Below, piece after piece: positions 25,362 to 34,916 of a stretch of 64,000 bases of DNA; within the stretch, counting starts at the first letter, position 1, and every line of letters begins with the position of its first letter. A model generated the notes under the pieces. That model was not told the origin of the DNA. It ran no database searches and saw only the letters and a list, made by a program, of their open reading frames with translations. The translations under genes and the position numbers were made by a program. The stretch is from Marinibactrum halimedae (GTDB lineage Bacteria > Pseudomonadota > Gammaproteobacteria > Pseudomonadales > Cellvibrionaceae), in the NCBI RefSeq assembly GCF_021234875.1, contig NZ_JAJQVM010000013.1, positions 1-64,000 on the forward strand. Direction: 5' to 3'.

Positions 25362-28247
25362 TTATTCCTCAAACAGCACTGCCAAATCCATTTCAGAAGA
25401 CCACACTAATAACTCTTCTATGGATTCGGTTAAGGCGTTTATAGGGGAATCTAAATTATCGTAATGTTTGTTTTGCAAGAGTTTGTCTAAAGCTGAGGCT
25501 GCTTCTTTTAGCTTTGGCACGCCGGTGTAACTGGCTCCACCATGCAGCTTGTGTACAGTATGCTCCAGCTCTGAAAAAGTTTTTGTCTCGTAATATTGCC
25601 GAATTTTTTCAAGGTCTTTGGGAAGGTTATCGACTAGCATCGCTAGCATATCGTGGGCAAGACGACTCTTTTGGTTGCTCAGCTGTAAGCATAGCCCGAT
25701 GTCCACCACCTTTTCTGCTGGGGCTGATGTGACTTTTACTGCATTGCCGGTTTGGTGTTGAGCGGCGGCAGGTTGAGGTGTTTGTTGCGCCTCTTTTTTA
25801 GGATGAAGCGTATGGATATTCATGACCTTTTCGGTCATTGGGGATTTCGCAAACGCATTACTGGTTGTGGCATTACACCAGCGTTGAATAATATGAATGA
25901 GCTGATCCTCAGTAATCGGCTTACTTAAATAATCGTCCATGCCGGCCAGTAACAGTTGCGATTTTTTTTCATTAACTGCATGAGCGGTGAGAGCTACAAT
26001 CGGAGTGCGAGGTTGGTTGCTGGGGGTTTGTTGTCGAATGGTTTTTGTGGCCTCCATTCCATCAATGCCCGGCATTTGAATATCCATAAAAATTAAATCA
26101 AAGGCGTCAGTTTGGCAAATTTTGATGGCTTCTTCCCCATTGGTGGCGGTGTGAGTTTCTGCGCCTAAATTAATTAAAAATTCCTTCACTAGCATCAAAT
26201 TGGCAGGGTTGTCATCAACGGCCAGTATTTTGGGGGGGCGCCCTTCTACGGTAATGGATTTGGTGTTTTTGGCTTCTTTAATTTGTTTATTTAAATTGAG
26301 GTGTGTGCAAATAGTGCGATAAAGTCGATCTTGTACAGCAGGCTTATTGGCATAAGCCACCGATTTGTTAATGTGTTCCAATTGCAAGTCACGTTGGCGG
26401 TAGGGGGTAGTTAATAATACGGTTTTGCAGTGGAAGTCTAAATTTAACTGATAACTCAGTTGGTCAATGAAATTCGCTTCTTCCGCAATGGACTCAAATT
26501 CATTGACATCAAGAAGGAGCAACTGTTGAGGTTTATTTTCGTTAGTGAGCTTTCCTGCCGTCTTCAGTATGTTATCGGGAGAGTCAATGAGCTCGACGTG
26601 TACTTTCCACAAAGAGAGCGTTTGTTGCAGTTGCTCCCTGAGAAGGGCGTTGGCGCTGCAGACCATAATGGATATGCCCATTAAGGCGGCATATTGGTTG
26701 TCTTTTGGCTTTGCTCCGCTGTCGAGCTTCAGAGAAAACCAAAATGTCGACCCTTCACCCGGCACGCTGTGTACACCAATATTGCCACCCATGGCGGTAA
26801 CGAGTCCTTTGGAAATGGCCAGGCCTAAGCCTGTTCCACCGACGCGTCGGTTGTCTTTGTTGTCGACTTTGGAGAAGGCTTCAAAGAGTTGATTTTTGTC
26901 GGTATCAATACCAATGCCGCTGTCTTCGACCGAAAATAATAAGGGGTTGGATTTTTGATTCTCATTTTTTAACGTCGTAATCGACTCATCTTTTTTAACC
27001 CGTAAAATAACATTGCCTTTTTCTGAATATTTAATGGCGTTGCTGAGTAGGTTGGTGAGGATTTGTTTTAATCGTAAAGGGTCTCCTACCAATTGCATGG
27101 GAATGTCGGGTGCGGTCAGGGTGATGACTTCCAGTTGTTTTTTAATGGCTTCTGGAGCCAGAATCTGCACGGTTTCTTCTAATACGGTGCGTAAATTCAT
27201 TGGGGCGTAGTCGAGGTGAACTTGCCCGGATTCGATTTGGGAAAAATCCAAAATATCGTTAATAATGGTCAATAATCCCTGAGACGAGGTTTCAATGGTT
27301 CGTAAATACTCGGTTTGTTGTTCGTTGACATCGCTTTTGAGTAGCAGTTGAGAAAACCCGATAATTCCGTTTAATGGGGTACGAATTTCATGGCTAGTAT
27401 TGGCAAGAAATTCGGATTTAATTCGGCTGGCTTCTAATGCTTTTTTACGGGCAAGGTCAAGCTCAATATTTTGAATTTCGATGGTTTCCATGGTCTCTCG
27501 AAGATCGTTCATCGACTGCTCAACATTGGATTGCAGTTCCACTTGTGCCTGCTCAATAGAGCGCGCCATCCAATTCACATCGTCCGCCAAGGGTTTTAAC
27601 TCGCTGTTACTGTCTAATCGAATACGGTATTTATAGTTGCCCGCACCGACGGCACGTAGGCTTTCTTCGATTTCTTTAATGGCGGGTTTGAAGCGTTTTA
27701 ACCACAATTGCAGAGCAATCGCGGAGATCACTGGTACGGCAAAGCATAAGCAAAAAATGGCCAGGACAAATTCAAAATAAATGAGCCGCATGGGGGTTTG
27801 ATCCACCACGATGTCTACCCAGCCGATCACCTCACCATTGACGTCTGACACAATGGGATAACTCATTCTGTATTGATTTTCGATGGTGGTGCCAGATACC
27901 TGAGCTTGGTTGCTGAACCAATTGGCTTTGGGTGATTTTTTCGAATAACGAGGCCCAATATGGGTAAAAATTTGTTCATTGGCATCTAATACGCGCACAC
28001 TGCGAACGTGATTTTTTTGCATGTAGGCGTTAAGAATTTTTTGTGTGGCGTCGTAATCTCTTTGATATAAATAATTGCTGGCGAGGTGAGCGATACCGGA
28101 GGCGGTATTTTGTGTTTGCGACCGGGTAATGATGTTCATTTCCCGGTAGTAAATGGCCGTCAGCAGCAATGCCAAGATGGCAATGGTGAGAGAAAAAGGC
28201 AAAAGCGCCATTTTACGAATGAGGCTTTGAAGTATCTGGAAGTGCAT
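25362..28247 (-). CDS. gacS: Hybrid sensor histidine kinase, GacS/BarA type
   Basis: About 961 residues. Order: transmembrane helix (about 13-35), periplasmic sensor, second helix (about 160-182), HAMP, coiled coil, HisKA with SEFLANTSHEIRTPLNGI, HATPase (N, G1 DSGIGI, G2 GTGLGL), a degenerate receiver-like region (about 520-650), a canonical receiver (LAVDDNPANLML; FMDIQMPGIDG; LSKP) and a C-terminal HPt domain with HKLHGGASY. This is the tripartite GacS/BarA layout, expected to phosphorylate a GacA/UvrY partner that is not in the window. Neighbouring cysM-rlmD-relA matches the Pseudomonas gacS locus. AAGG 9 bp upstream favours this ATG over a GTG at 28268. Confidence 0.93.
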   Translation of the reverse strand: MHFQILQSLIRKMALLPFSLTIAILALLLTAIYYREMNIITRSQTQNTASGIAHLASNYLYQRDYDATQKILNAYMQKNHVRSVRVLDANEQIFTHIGPRYSKKSPKANWFSNQAQVSGTTIENQYRMSYPIVSDVNGEVIGWVDIVVDQTPMRLIYFEFVLAIFCLCFAVPVISAIALQLWLKRFKPAIKEIEESLRAVGAGNYKYRIRLDSNSELKPLADDVNWMARSIEQAQVELQSNVEQSMNDLRETMETIEIQNIELDLARKKALEASRIKSEFLANTSHEIRTPLNGIIGFSQLLLKSDVNEQQTEYLRTIETSSQGLLTIINDILDFSQIESGQVHLDYAPMNLRTVLEETVQILAPEAIKKQLEVITLTAPDIPMQLVGDPLRLKQILTNLLSNAIKYSEKGNVILRVKKDESITTLKNENQKSNPLLFSVEDSGIGIDTDKNQLFEAFSKVDNKDNRRVGGTGLGLAISKGLVTAMGGNIGVHSVPGEGSTFWFSLKLDSGAKPKDNQYAALMGISIMVCSANALLREQLQQTLSLWKVHVELIDSPDNILKTAGKLTNENKPQQLLLLDVNEFESIAEEANFIDQLSYQLNLDFHCKTVLLTTPYRQRDLQLEHINKSVAYANKPAVQDRLYRTICTHLNLNKQIKEAKNTKSITVEGRPPKILAVDDNPANLMLVKEFLINLGAETHTATNGEEAIKICQTDAFDLIFMDIQMPGIDGMEATKTIRQQTPSNQPRTPIVALTAHAVNEKKSQLLLAGMDDYLSKPITEDQLIHIIQRWCNATTSNAFAKSPMTEKVMNIHTLHPKKEAQQTPQPAAAQHQTGNAVKVTSAPAEKVVDIGLCLQLSNQKSRLAHDMLAMLVDNLPKDLEKIRQYYETKTFSELEHTVHKLHGGASYTGVPKLKEAASALDKLLQNKHYDNLDSPINALTESIEELLVWSSEMDLAVLFEE

Positions 28248-28564
28248 GATAAATCGCCTTGTTGCCACTCAAGGTCGTTAAAGAGAATACTCAAATTCTC
28301 CACGACGTGAAAATTTTGATTATTTTTAAACCGCATGTTTAACGCACAATATGAAACCGTGTGTTTAAACAATACGGATATTAGGGTTATCGCTCTTCAT
28401 TATTGTTTTATGGCTGTGCAGAAACAAGCGTTGAGCGAAAAATAAAACGGGGTGATTGGTTTAATCCCTCCGTTTTCATCGTTAAAATGCCGGCAAGACA
28501 AGACTTACCCCTGACCACCGTCGATGACTGGTTGAAATACACGCAAGATTTTGGATGATTTTGA
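28248..28564. other. Divergent spacer between gacS-like gene and cysM
   Basis: About 317 bp. Contains an imperfect hairpin at 28444-28476 (AAAACGGGGTGATT against AATCCCTCCGTTTT), which could be part of the cysM leader. No gene or recognised riboswitch. Confidence 0.5.
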
Positions 28565-29518
28565 ATGAATGATACGAATTCCTCGTCAACTCCCCATAGG
28601 ATGAACGCCAATGACGCGAGTTCGGACTCTGTAGAGTTTCCGACCATTGAAAGCGTTGTCGGTCAGACGCCTTTGGTTCGTTTGCAACGATTGAATCCAC
28701 ATTCCTCTAATACCATTTTATTGAAGTTGGAAGGCAATAACCCAGCGGGTTCTGTGAAAGATCGTCCGGCGTTATCGATGATTTCCCGTGCTGAACAACG
28801 AGGGGAAATCGCGCCAGGGGATACGTTAATTGAGGCGACCAGTGGCAATACGGGAATTGCGCTGGCCATGGCGGCGGCCATGAAAGGCTATCGTATGATC
28901 TTAATTATGCCCGATAACATGACGGCAGAACGTAAAGCGGCGATGGCAGCCTACGGTGCTGAGCTTATTTTGGTAGATAAGGAATCCAGCATGGAAGGGG
29001 CTCGTGACTTGGCCAAGGCCATGGAACAAGAAGGCAAAGGGAAAGTGCTTGATCAGTTTTCTAACCCTGATAACCCGTTGGCTCATTATGAAACCACTGG
29101 GCCGGAAATTTGGCAGCAAACCCATGGCACTATTACCCATTTTGTCAGCTCTATGGGGACGACAGGCACCATTATGGGAACCTCTCGTTTTTTGAAAGAA
29201 AAAAATCCTGATATTCAAATCGTAGGGCTGCAACCGGAAGAGGGAGCGAGTATCCCGGGTATTCGTCGCTGGCCGAAAGCCTATTTGCCGTCTATTTTTG
29301 ATGAAACCCGAGTTGACCAAATTATCAATATGGCACAAGTGGAAGCCGAAGAGACCATGCGGGCTTTGGCCAAGCAAGAAGGTATTTTCTGTGGTGTTTC
29401 ATCTGGGGGAAGCGTTGCCGGTGCTCTTCGCCTGAGTAAAACTGTTGAGAACGCCGTGATTGTGGCCATCATCTGTGATAGAGGTGATCGTTACCTGTCA
29501 TCGGGTATTTATGTTTGA
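28565..29518 (+). CDS. cysM: Cysteine synthase B
   Basis: 317 residues. The core starts at FPTIESVVGQTPLVRLQRL; the PLP lysine lies in NNPAGSVKDRPALSMI, the phosphate loop is EATSGNTGIALAMAAA and the sulfide-site region is GTTGTIMGTSRFL. CysM joins O-acetylserine with sulfide or thiosulfate to make cysteine. The N terminus has about 22 residues before the family core, so a later start (Met13 at 28601) is possible. First gene of cysM-rlmD-relA-mazG. Confidence 0.97.
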   Translation: MNDTNSSSTPHRMNANDASSDSVEFPTIESVVGQTPLVRLQRLNPHSSNTILLKLEGNNPAGSVKDRPALSMISRAEQRGEIAPGDTLIEATSGNTGIALAMAAAMKGYRMILIMPDNMTAERKAAMAAYGAELILVDKESSMEGARDLAKAMEQEGKGKVLDQFSNPDNPLAHYETTGPEIWQQTHGTITHFVSSMGTTGTIMGTSRFLKEKNPDIQIVGLQPEEGASIPGIRRWPKAYLPSIFDETRVDQIINMAQVEAEETMRALAKQEGIFCGVSSGGSVAGALRLSKTVENAVIVAIICDRGDRYLSSGIYV

Positions 29519-29538
29519 TTTAGATTTAGGAATTCCCA

Positions 29539-31173
29539 TTGGCTCGACTTTTCAAGCCCCAGCGCCCCAAAAAGCCACATTCAAGTGTAGGAAGATCTAA
29601 ACGTTCTTGCGGTGCTGGTGATTCTCAAAAATGTACACCTGTCACTTTGAATATTTCTGGTTACTCTCACGACACAAGGGGCGTGTCCCGTGATCAGAAA
29701 AAACCCATTTTTGTGGAGGGAGCCTTAGAAGGGGAAACCGTCACTGCCGAAATCATCCAAGAAGAAAAGTCGTTTTCCCAGGCGCGGTTGGTGGATGTTC
29801 AAGTGGCTAGTCACGATCGTGTTGCCCCTTGTTGCCCTCACTATGGTCAATGTGGTGGTTGTCATTGGCAGCATTTACGCAGCGATCGACAAATTGAGGT
29901 GAAGCAATCTTTGTTGTTGGATCAGCTCCAACGTCACGCTAAAGTTCGGCCGCAAGAGGTGGCGCCACCGCTTTTGTCGAGCTCAGAAGGTTACCGATAC
30001 CGGGCTCGCCTCTCAATTTGGCACGATAAGCATGGGCAGGTGACACTGGGCTTTCGTGAGCAAAGTGGTAAAACGGTTGTCGCCATTCAAGAGTGTCCGG
30101 TGTTGGTGGCGCCGCTTTCGTTACTTATTGACCCTTTGCGTCAATGGTTAAACCGAGTCAGTGCGGACGCTGCAAAGACAGCGCGACAGTCATTAACGAG
30201 GCAGTCATTAAAGCACACCCTCAAGCAACTTCCCGTCAAGCACATTGAATTGCTTTTTGATGGTGAGCGTATCGCGGTGGTTGTGCGTTGCTCAATGGGG
30301 AAGTCGAATAGATCATTCGGCCACGACAACGGGTATGAACTCCAATCTTGTTTAACCGATGCACTGTCGGGGCAAAGTGTTGATGTTTGGTATTTAGGCG
30401 ATGACCAGAATCTCGTTTATATGGCGCCGGGTGACAAGGGTAAGGCAGTGGGGCCTCAAATGGAGTCTGTAGTGGGGCCTCAAATGGAGCCTAAAGAGGC
30501 GCCCGTCTATTCTGTGAGGCATCCATCATGGGATGTGCGTTTGAACTTTTCACCTATCGACTTTACTCAGGTGAATTTCGACGTGAACCAAGCCATGGTT
30601 CGGCAAGCGGTGAATTGGTTGTGTTCAGAGTTTACCAACCCCAAATCTTTGCGAGTGTTGGATTTGTTTTGTGGTGTAGGCAACTTCTCCCTACCGTTAG
30701 CGAAAGAAGTTGGGCAAGTCATTGGGGTTGAGGCAATTGCTTCCATGACTCAGAAGGCCCAGCACAATGCCATGCTCAATGGCATAGATAATGCGTGTTT
30801 TGTTGCGGCGGATCTGACGGCTGTGGAGGTATCCAACCCTCTAGATACTCGGTGGTTGGGCAATATTCGTCGGGCGTTGAATGTGTCTCAGAATGACTCA
30901 CTAAACCAGAGTGACCCACTAAACCAGAGTGATCCACTAAAAATGGACGCTGTGGTATTGGATCCCCCTCGAGCGGGCGCCTTAGAAGTCCTTCCGGTGC
31001 TGTCGAAACTTGGGGTGCAATGCATTGTCTATGTCTCTTGCAATCCAGCGACGCTGGTACGTGATGCAAAGGCATTGGGGGCGCTCGGTTACGATTTGCG
31101 TCGTATCGGCGTGATGGATATGTTTCCGCACACGAAACATGTGGAGTCCATGGCGTTGTTTGTCAAAGCATGA
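29539..31173 (+). CDS. rlmD: 23S rRNA (uracil-1939-C5)-methyltransferase RlmD
   Basis: 544 residues, about 100 longer than typical. TRAM domain (NISGYSHDTRGVSR), 4Fe-4S cysteines (CCPHYGQCGGCHW plus C in QECPVL), SAM motif LDLFCGVGNFSLPLAKEVG, DPPRAG and the catalytic Cys region YVSCNPATLVRDAKAL. Starts on TTG with AGGAA 6-7 bp upstream and no early ATG. Extra length comes partly from two in-frame tandem duplications: a 24-bp unit near 30447-30489 (VGPQMES/VGPQMEP) and an 18-bp unit at 30901-30936 (LNQSDP twice), the latter just before DPPR. Confidence 0.96.
   Translation: MARLFKPQRPKKPHSSVGRSKRSCGAGDSQKCTPVTLNISGYSHDTRGVSRDQKKPIFVEGALEGETVTAEIIQEEKSFSQARLVDVQVASHDRVAPCCPHYGQCGGCHWQHLRSDRQIEVKQSLLLDQLQRHAKVRPQEVAPPLLSSSEGYRYRARLSIWHDKHGQVTLGFREQSGKTVVAIQECPVLVAPLSLLIDPLRQWLNRVSADAAKTARQSLTRQSLKHTLKQLPVKHIELLFDGERIAVVVRCSMGKSNRSFGHDNGYELQSCLTDALSGQSVDVWYLGDDQNLVYMAPGDKGKAVGPQMESVVGPQMEPKEAPVYSVRHPSWDVRLNFSPIDFTQVNFDVNQAMVRQAVNWLCSEFTNPKSLRVLDLFCGVGNFSLPLAKEVGQVIGVEAIASMTQKAQHNAMLNGIDNACFVAADLTAVEVSNPLDTRWLGNIRRALNVSQNDSLNQSDPLNQSDPLKMDAVVLDPPRAGALEVLPVLSKLGVQCIVYVSCNPATLVRDAKALGALGYDLRRIGVMDMFPHTKHVESMALFVKA
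30447..30489 (+). repeat. In-frame duplication inside rlmD, 24-bp period
   Basis: AGTGGGGCCTCAAATGGAG occurs at 30447-30465 and again at 30471-30489. It adds an eight-residue unit (VGPQMExx) in a variable loop. Confidence 0.9.
30901..30936 (+). repeat. In-frame duplication inside rlmD, 18-bp period
   Basis: CTAAACCAGAGTGACCCA (30901-30918) is followed by CTAAACCAGAGTGATCCA (30919-30936), encoding LNQSDP twice; a degraded extra unit precedes it. Confidence 0.9.
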
Positions 31174-31243
31174 CGATCGATATTTGAGTTACTGTACTGT
31201 AAAGCGCAGCGTTGAATGCGCTGACAAGATAAGAAGATGATCA

Positions 31244-33487
31244 ATGGTAAAAGTACGTGAAGATCATCCGCTGGATGCGGAAGGCAGAATCGATATCCAA
31301 GTATGGTGCGATCGCCTGGACACTCTTAATAATACGCTGAACGACAAAGAAAAGAGTGCGTTGGTGCGTGCTGCGCTGCTCACGCAAAACGTGCAGGAGA
31401 ACGTTCCTGCCGCGTCGGTCAGTATTGTTGATATTGATTGCCTCAGCTGGGGTCTCGAGATGGTCGAGATCTTGGCCGATCTGCATTTGGATCACGAAAC
31501 CTTAATTGCCGCCGTCTTGTATCGTGCAGTAAGAGAACAGCGTTTATCCGTGGATGATCTTGAGTCTCAATTCGGGGCGGCTGTCGCGAAGTTGATTCGT
31601 GGTGTGCAAGGGATGGCGATCATTACCAACATGCGCAATGATTCGCCAGAGTCGGTGTTTGGTCGTGAGTCCGCAGAGCAAACCGAAAATGTGCGTAAGA
31701 TGCTGGTGTCCATGGTGGACGATGTGCGTGTTGCGCTCATTAAACTGGCTGAGCGAACTTGCGCGATTCGTGCGGTAAAAAATGCGCCTAATGACAAGCG
31801 TCAACGGGTGGCCAAGGAGGTGTCTGATATCTATGCGCCTTTAGCGCATCGTTTGGGGATTGGGCACATTAAATGGGAACTGGAAGATTTGGCATTCCGT
31901 TATTTGCAGGCGGATGAATACAAACAGATTGCGCGTTTATTGGATGAAAAGCGGCTGGATCGACAACACTTTATTGACGAGGTGATTAACACGCTCAATA
32001 CCGAGCTTGCCAAGGCCAATATCGATGGCAGCGTAATGGGGCGGGCTAAGCATATTTACAGCATTTGGCGGAAAATGCAGCGTAAAGACATTGGCTTTTC
32101 CCAAGTTTATGACATTCGTGCGGTACGAATTTTGGTGCCGACCGTTCGAGATTGTTACAGCGTATTAGGTATTGCCCACAGTCTTTGGCGCAATATTCCC
32201 AATGAGTTCGATGATTATATCGCTTCCCCTAAAGAGAATGGGTATCGCTCTTTGCATACAGCGGTGATTGGCCCTCAGCAGAAAGTTTTGGAAGTGCAGA
32301 TTCGGACGAAGTCCATGCATGAAGAAGCGGAATTTGGTGTGTGTGCCCATTGGCGCTACAAAGGCACCGATTCAGAAGGGGTTCAAGACAGTTACGAACA
32401 AAAAATCGAATGGTTGAGGCAAGTCTTAGAGTGGCACGATGAAATTGGTGGGGGTGACCCTCTGCAAGATGACTTGGTGACCGGTGTTGAGCAAGATCGC
32501 ATTTATGTGTTCACCCCGGAAGGGCACATTATTGATTTGCCTCAGTCTGCTACCCCATTGGACTTTGCCTATCGTATTCATACCGACGTTGGCCACTGTT
32601 GCCGTGGGGCGAAAGTGAATGGTCGTATTGTGCCGTTAAATCACCCCCTGAAAACGTCTGATCAAGTTGAAATTCTTACCGGCAAGCGCGAAGCCCCCAG
32701 CCGAGATTGGTTAGCCCCAGGGCTTGGCTATTTAATGACATCTCGGGCCAGGGCCAAGGTGCAGCACTGGTTTAAAATGCAGGCCCGAGATAAAAACATC
32801 GAAGATGGCCGTGCTTTGATGGATCGGGAATTTAAGCGTCTGGGCCTATTGGATTTGGATTTCGATGGATTGGCCAATTCCATGAACCTTAAATCCCTAG
32901 ACGATTTGTACGCCGCCGTCGGCGCCAGTGATTTAGGGGTTCATCAGGTCTTAAATGCTGCACAGCGTTTGTTGGATTTTAACGACGTTAAAGATCCGGT
33001 GGTGCCGCTGTCAAAAAGCAAGGTCAAAGCCGATGGTGCCAACGATATCTTTATCGAAGGGGTGGGTAACATGCTCACTCACATCGCCGGGTGCTGTAAC
33101 CCTGTCCCCGGTGATGCCATTGTGGGTTACATTACCTTAGGAAGAGGAGTGTCGGTTCATCGTCAAGATTGCACCAATATATTGCAGTTAGGCGAAGATG
33201 AGCCAGAGCGAATTATCAAAGTGGATTGGGGTTCCGCGCCACAACAGATGTACAGTGTTGATGTCATTATCGAAGCCTTTGATCGTTACGGTTTATTAAA
33301 AGACATTACAACTTTGCTCGATACTCATCGCATTAATGTCAGTGCCATGCAAACGCTATCGGATAAGGGAAAAAATACCGTAGATATGGTTTTTACGGTC
33401 GAAATTCGAAGCTTTGAAGAGCTTTCAAGGGTACTGGCCATTATGAATCAACTGCCCAATGTGGCTTCAGCTCGCCGTCGCCGTTAA
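31244..33487 (+). CDS. relA: (p)ppGpp synthetase RelA
   Basis: 747 residues. The N-terminal pseudo-hydrolase region lacks the HD pair (ALYRAVREQ where SpoT has an HD), as in monofunctional RelA. The synthetase domain has GRAKHIYSIWRKMQRK, YDIRAVRILV and the substrate loop SPKENGYRSLHTAV. TGS (IYVFTPEGHIIDLP), a Cys-rich zinc-finger region (IAGCCNPVPGDAI) and an ACT/RRM domain complete the ribosome-binding half. It makes ppGpp on stalled ribosomes. Located 70 bp after rlmD. Confidence 0.97.
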   Translation: MVKVREDHPLDAEGRIDIQVWCDRLDTLNNTLNDKEKSALVRAALLTQNVQENVPAASVSIVDIDCLSWGLEMVEILADLHLDHETLIAAVLYRAVREQRLSVDDLESQFGAAVAKLIRGVQGMAIITNMRNDSPESVFGRESAEQTENVRKMLVSMVDDVRVALIKLAERTCAIRAVKNAPNDKRQRVAKEVSDIYAPLAHRLGIGHIKWELEDLAFRYLQADEYKQIARLLDEKRLDRQHFIDEVINTLNTELAKANIDGSVMGRAKHIYSIWRKMQRKDIGFSQVYDIRAVRILVPTVRDCYSVLGIAHSLWRNIPNEFDDYIASPKENGYRSLHTAVIGPQQKVLEVQIRTKSMHEEAEFGVCAHWRYKGTDSEGVQDSYEQKIEWLRQVLEWHDEIGGGDPLQDDLVTGVEQDRIYVFTPEGHIIDLPQSATPLDFAYRIHTDVGHCCRGAKVNGRIVPLNHPLKTSDQVEILTGKREAPSRDWLAPGLGYLMTSRARAKVQHWFKMQARDKNIEDGRALMDREFKRLGLLDLDFDGLANSMNLKSLDDLYAAVGASDLGVHQVLNAAQRLLDFNDVKDPVVPLSKSKVKADGANDIFIEGVGNMLTHIAGCCNPVPGDAIVGYITLGRGVSVHRQDCTNILQLGEDEPERIIKVDWGSAPQQMYSVDVIIEAFDRYGLLKDITTLLDTHRINVSAMQTLSDKGKNTVDMVFTVEIRSFEELSRVLAIMNQLPNVASARRRR

Positions 33488-33513
33488 AGCGTACGCTTAT
33501 TCTGGACAATATC

Positions 33514-34392
33514 GTGTACACCATCGAAGACTTGCAAACCTTAATGGCGCGCTTGCGCGACCCAGATACTGGCTGTCCATGGGATACGAAACAAACGTTT
33601 TCGACCATTGTGCCTTTTACCATCGAAGAAGCTTACGAGGTGGCTGATGCTATTGAGTCGGAGGACTTTGAGCATTTGCCAGAAGAGTTGGGTGACTTAC
33701 TGTTCCAAGTGATTTTTTACGCGCAGTTGGGCAAAGAGCAGGGGTGGTTTACCTTCGACAAGGTTGTGCATTCATTAGTGGCAAAGTTGGTGCGTCGGCA
33801 TCCACACGTCTTTCCAGATGGCACTTTGGAAAGCGTGAAGTCGGATCAAGCAAGCCAAATGAGCCCAGAGCAGGATGCCGAGATAAAGCAGCGCTGGGAA
33901 GCAATTAAAGCTGAAGAGCGCGAATCTAAAGGGGCAAAAGGGCTGCTTGATGATGTGCCTGTTTCATTGCCGGCCATCACTCGTGCCGCAAAATTGCAAA
34001 AGCGCGCGGCCAGTATTGGTTTTGATGGTGAAGGTGTGCAGGCCATGATAGAAAAACTGGAAGAAGAGGTGGCTGAACTGAAAGCGGCGGTTAAGGCACA
34101 GCAAGATCATCATAATGAGTACTGTAATAGTCATATCGAAGTTCACGATAGTATTCGCGATAGTATTAAAGAGGAACTAGGCGATACGTTCTTTTCATTG
34201 GTCAATGTTGCCCGCCATCTTAAGGTTGACTCTGAAGCGGCACTGCGGAGTGCGAATCGGAAGTTCGAGAATCGAATACGTTATATGGAGGCTTCTGCCC
34301 AAGAGGCTGGGCAATCGCTGAACTCTCTCAGCTTATCGCAGTTAGATGCGCTATGGGAAAGTGCAAAACAAAACGAATGTGAAAAAGAGTAG
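33514..34392 (+). CDS. mazG: Nucleoside triphosphate pyrophosphohydrolase MazG
   Basis: 292 residues, two MazG repeats. The first has CPWDTKQTFSTIVPFTIEEAYEVADAIE and EELGDLLFQVIFYA, with the EExxE..ExxD metal-binding pattern; the second has EKLEEEVAELKAAV and KEELGDTFFSLVNVARHL. It removes noncanonical NTPs and may lower ppGpp. Start is GTG, 26 bp after relA. About 20 residues of His/Asn/Asp-rich sequence are inserted between the second-repeat helices, with a DSIRDSI duplication. Confidence 0.96.
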   Translation: MYTIEDLQTLMARLRDPDTGCPWDTKQTFSTIVPFTIEEAYEVADAIESEDFEHLPEELGDLLFQVIFYAQLGKEQGWFTFDKVVHSLVAKLVRRHPHVFPDGTLESVKSDQASQMSPEQDAEIKQRWEAIKAEERESKGAKGLLDDVPVSLPAITRAAKLQKRAASIGFDGEGVQAMIEKLEEEVAELKAAVKAQQDHHNEYCNSHIEVHDSIRDSIKEELGDTFFSLVNVARHLKVDSEAALRSANRKFENRIRYMEASAQEAGQSLNSLSLSQLDALWESAKQNECEKE

Positions 34393-34410
34393 AAAAGTAC
34401 AATAGGGTGG

Positions 34411-34460
34411 GAATTAAGACTCTCAATTAAAATTCCCAATTAAAACTTTCAATTAAAAAT
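34411..34460 (+). repeat. Short AT-rich tandem repeat downstream of mazG
   Basis: Three imperfect copies of a CAATTAAAA-centred unit of about 14-15 bp. Confidence 0.7.
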
Positions 34461-34497
34461 AAGAGTTAAGTAAGAAGCGTAAAGATTCATTGTTGTC

Positions 34498-34541
34498 TTC
34501 ATGAGTGCCCGGATGCAGATGTTATCGGGGCATTCATGAAG
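34498..34541. terminator. Hairpin downstream of mazG
   Basis: CTTCATGAGTGCCCG pairs with CGGGGCATTCATGAAG with one mismatch and one bulge, loop about 14 bases. Placed between convergent mazG and the small gene at 34569. Confidence 0.7.
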
Positions 34542-34568
34542 AGCGCTCACGAAAAGCGCGATGAAGAG

Positions 34569-34916
34569 TTAATGATTTGTTGAAGGCTTCAACGTGCTGC
34601 GTAAACGTTGTAAATGCTTTTTACTCAGCGACAGATATTTGGGGGTAGGGCCCACATCTTCATAGAGTGGATCGCCCATTTCGTCGGTTGCTACGACGGT
34701 TTTACCGGGCACATAAGGTAGGCTTTTTTCCACATCTTCCAGTGCGGCAGAGAGAAGATCTGTCAATAATTGTTCTTTGGTGCGTTTGGGGTAAAGCTCG
34801 CAGAGGGCTTCCAGTTTGGCAGCATCCTCTACGGGCAACTTAAGATGATACTCTGACTCTGTCATTTGACCAGATGCCGTTGATTCCCATAATTGGGCTA
34901 ATTCGTTCAGTTTCAT
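34569..34916 (-). CDS. Conserved small hypothetical protein
   Basis: 115 residues from the ATG, which has GAGG 6 bp upstream. The sequence (MKLNELAQLWESTASGQMT; LPVEDAAKLEALCELYPKRT; LLTDLLSAALEDVEKSLPYVPG; EDVGPTPKYLSLSKKHL) resembles a small gammaproteobacterial protein sometimes labelled pilin-assembly or type 1 pili tip component. That label has no support in this sequence: no signal peptide or pilin fold is visible. It converges on mazG. Function unknown. Confidence 0.8.
   Translation of the reverse strand: MKLNELAQLWESTASGQMTESEYHLKLPVEDAAKLEALCELYPKRTKEQLLTDLLSAALEDVEKSLPYVPGKTVVATDEMGDPLYEDVGPTPKYLSLSKKHLQRLRSTLKPSTNH

Noticed and set aside
28444-28476. Riboswitch or attenuator in the cysM leader
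   Set aside because: Only one imperfect hairpin; no leader peptide with Cys codons or alternative pairing was found.
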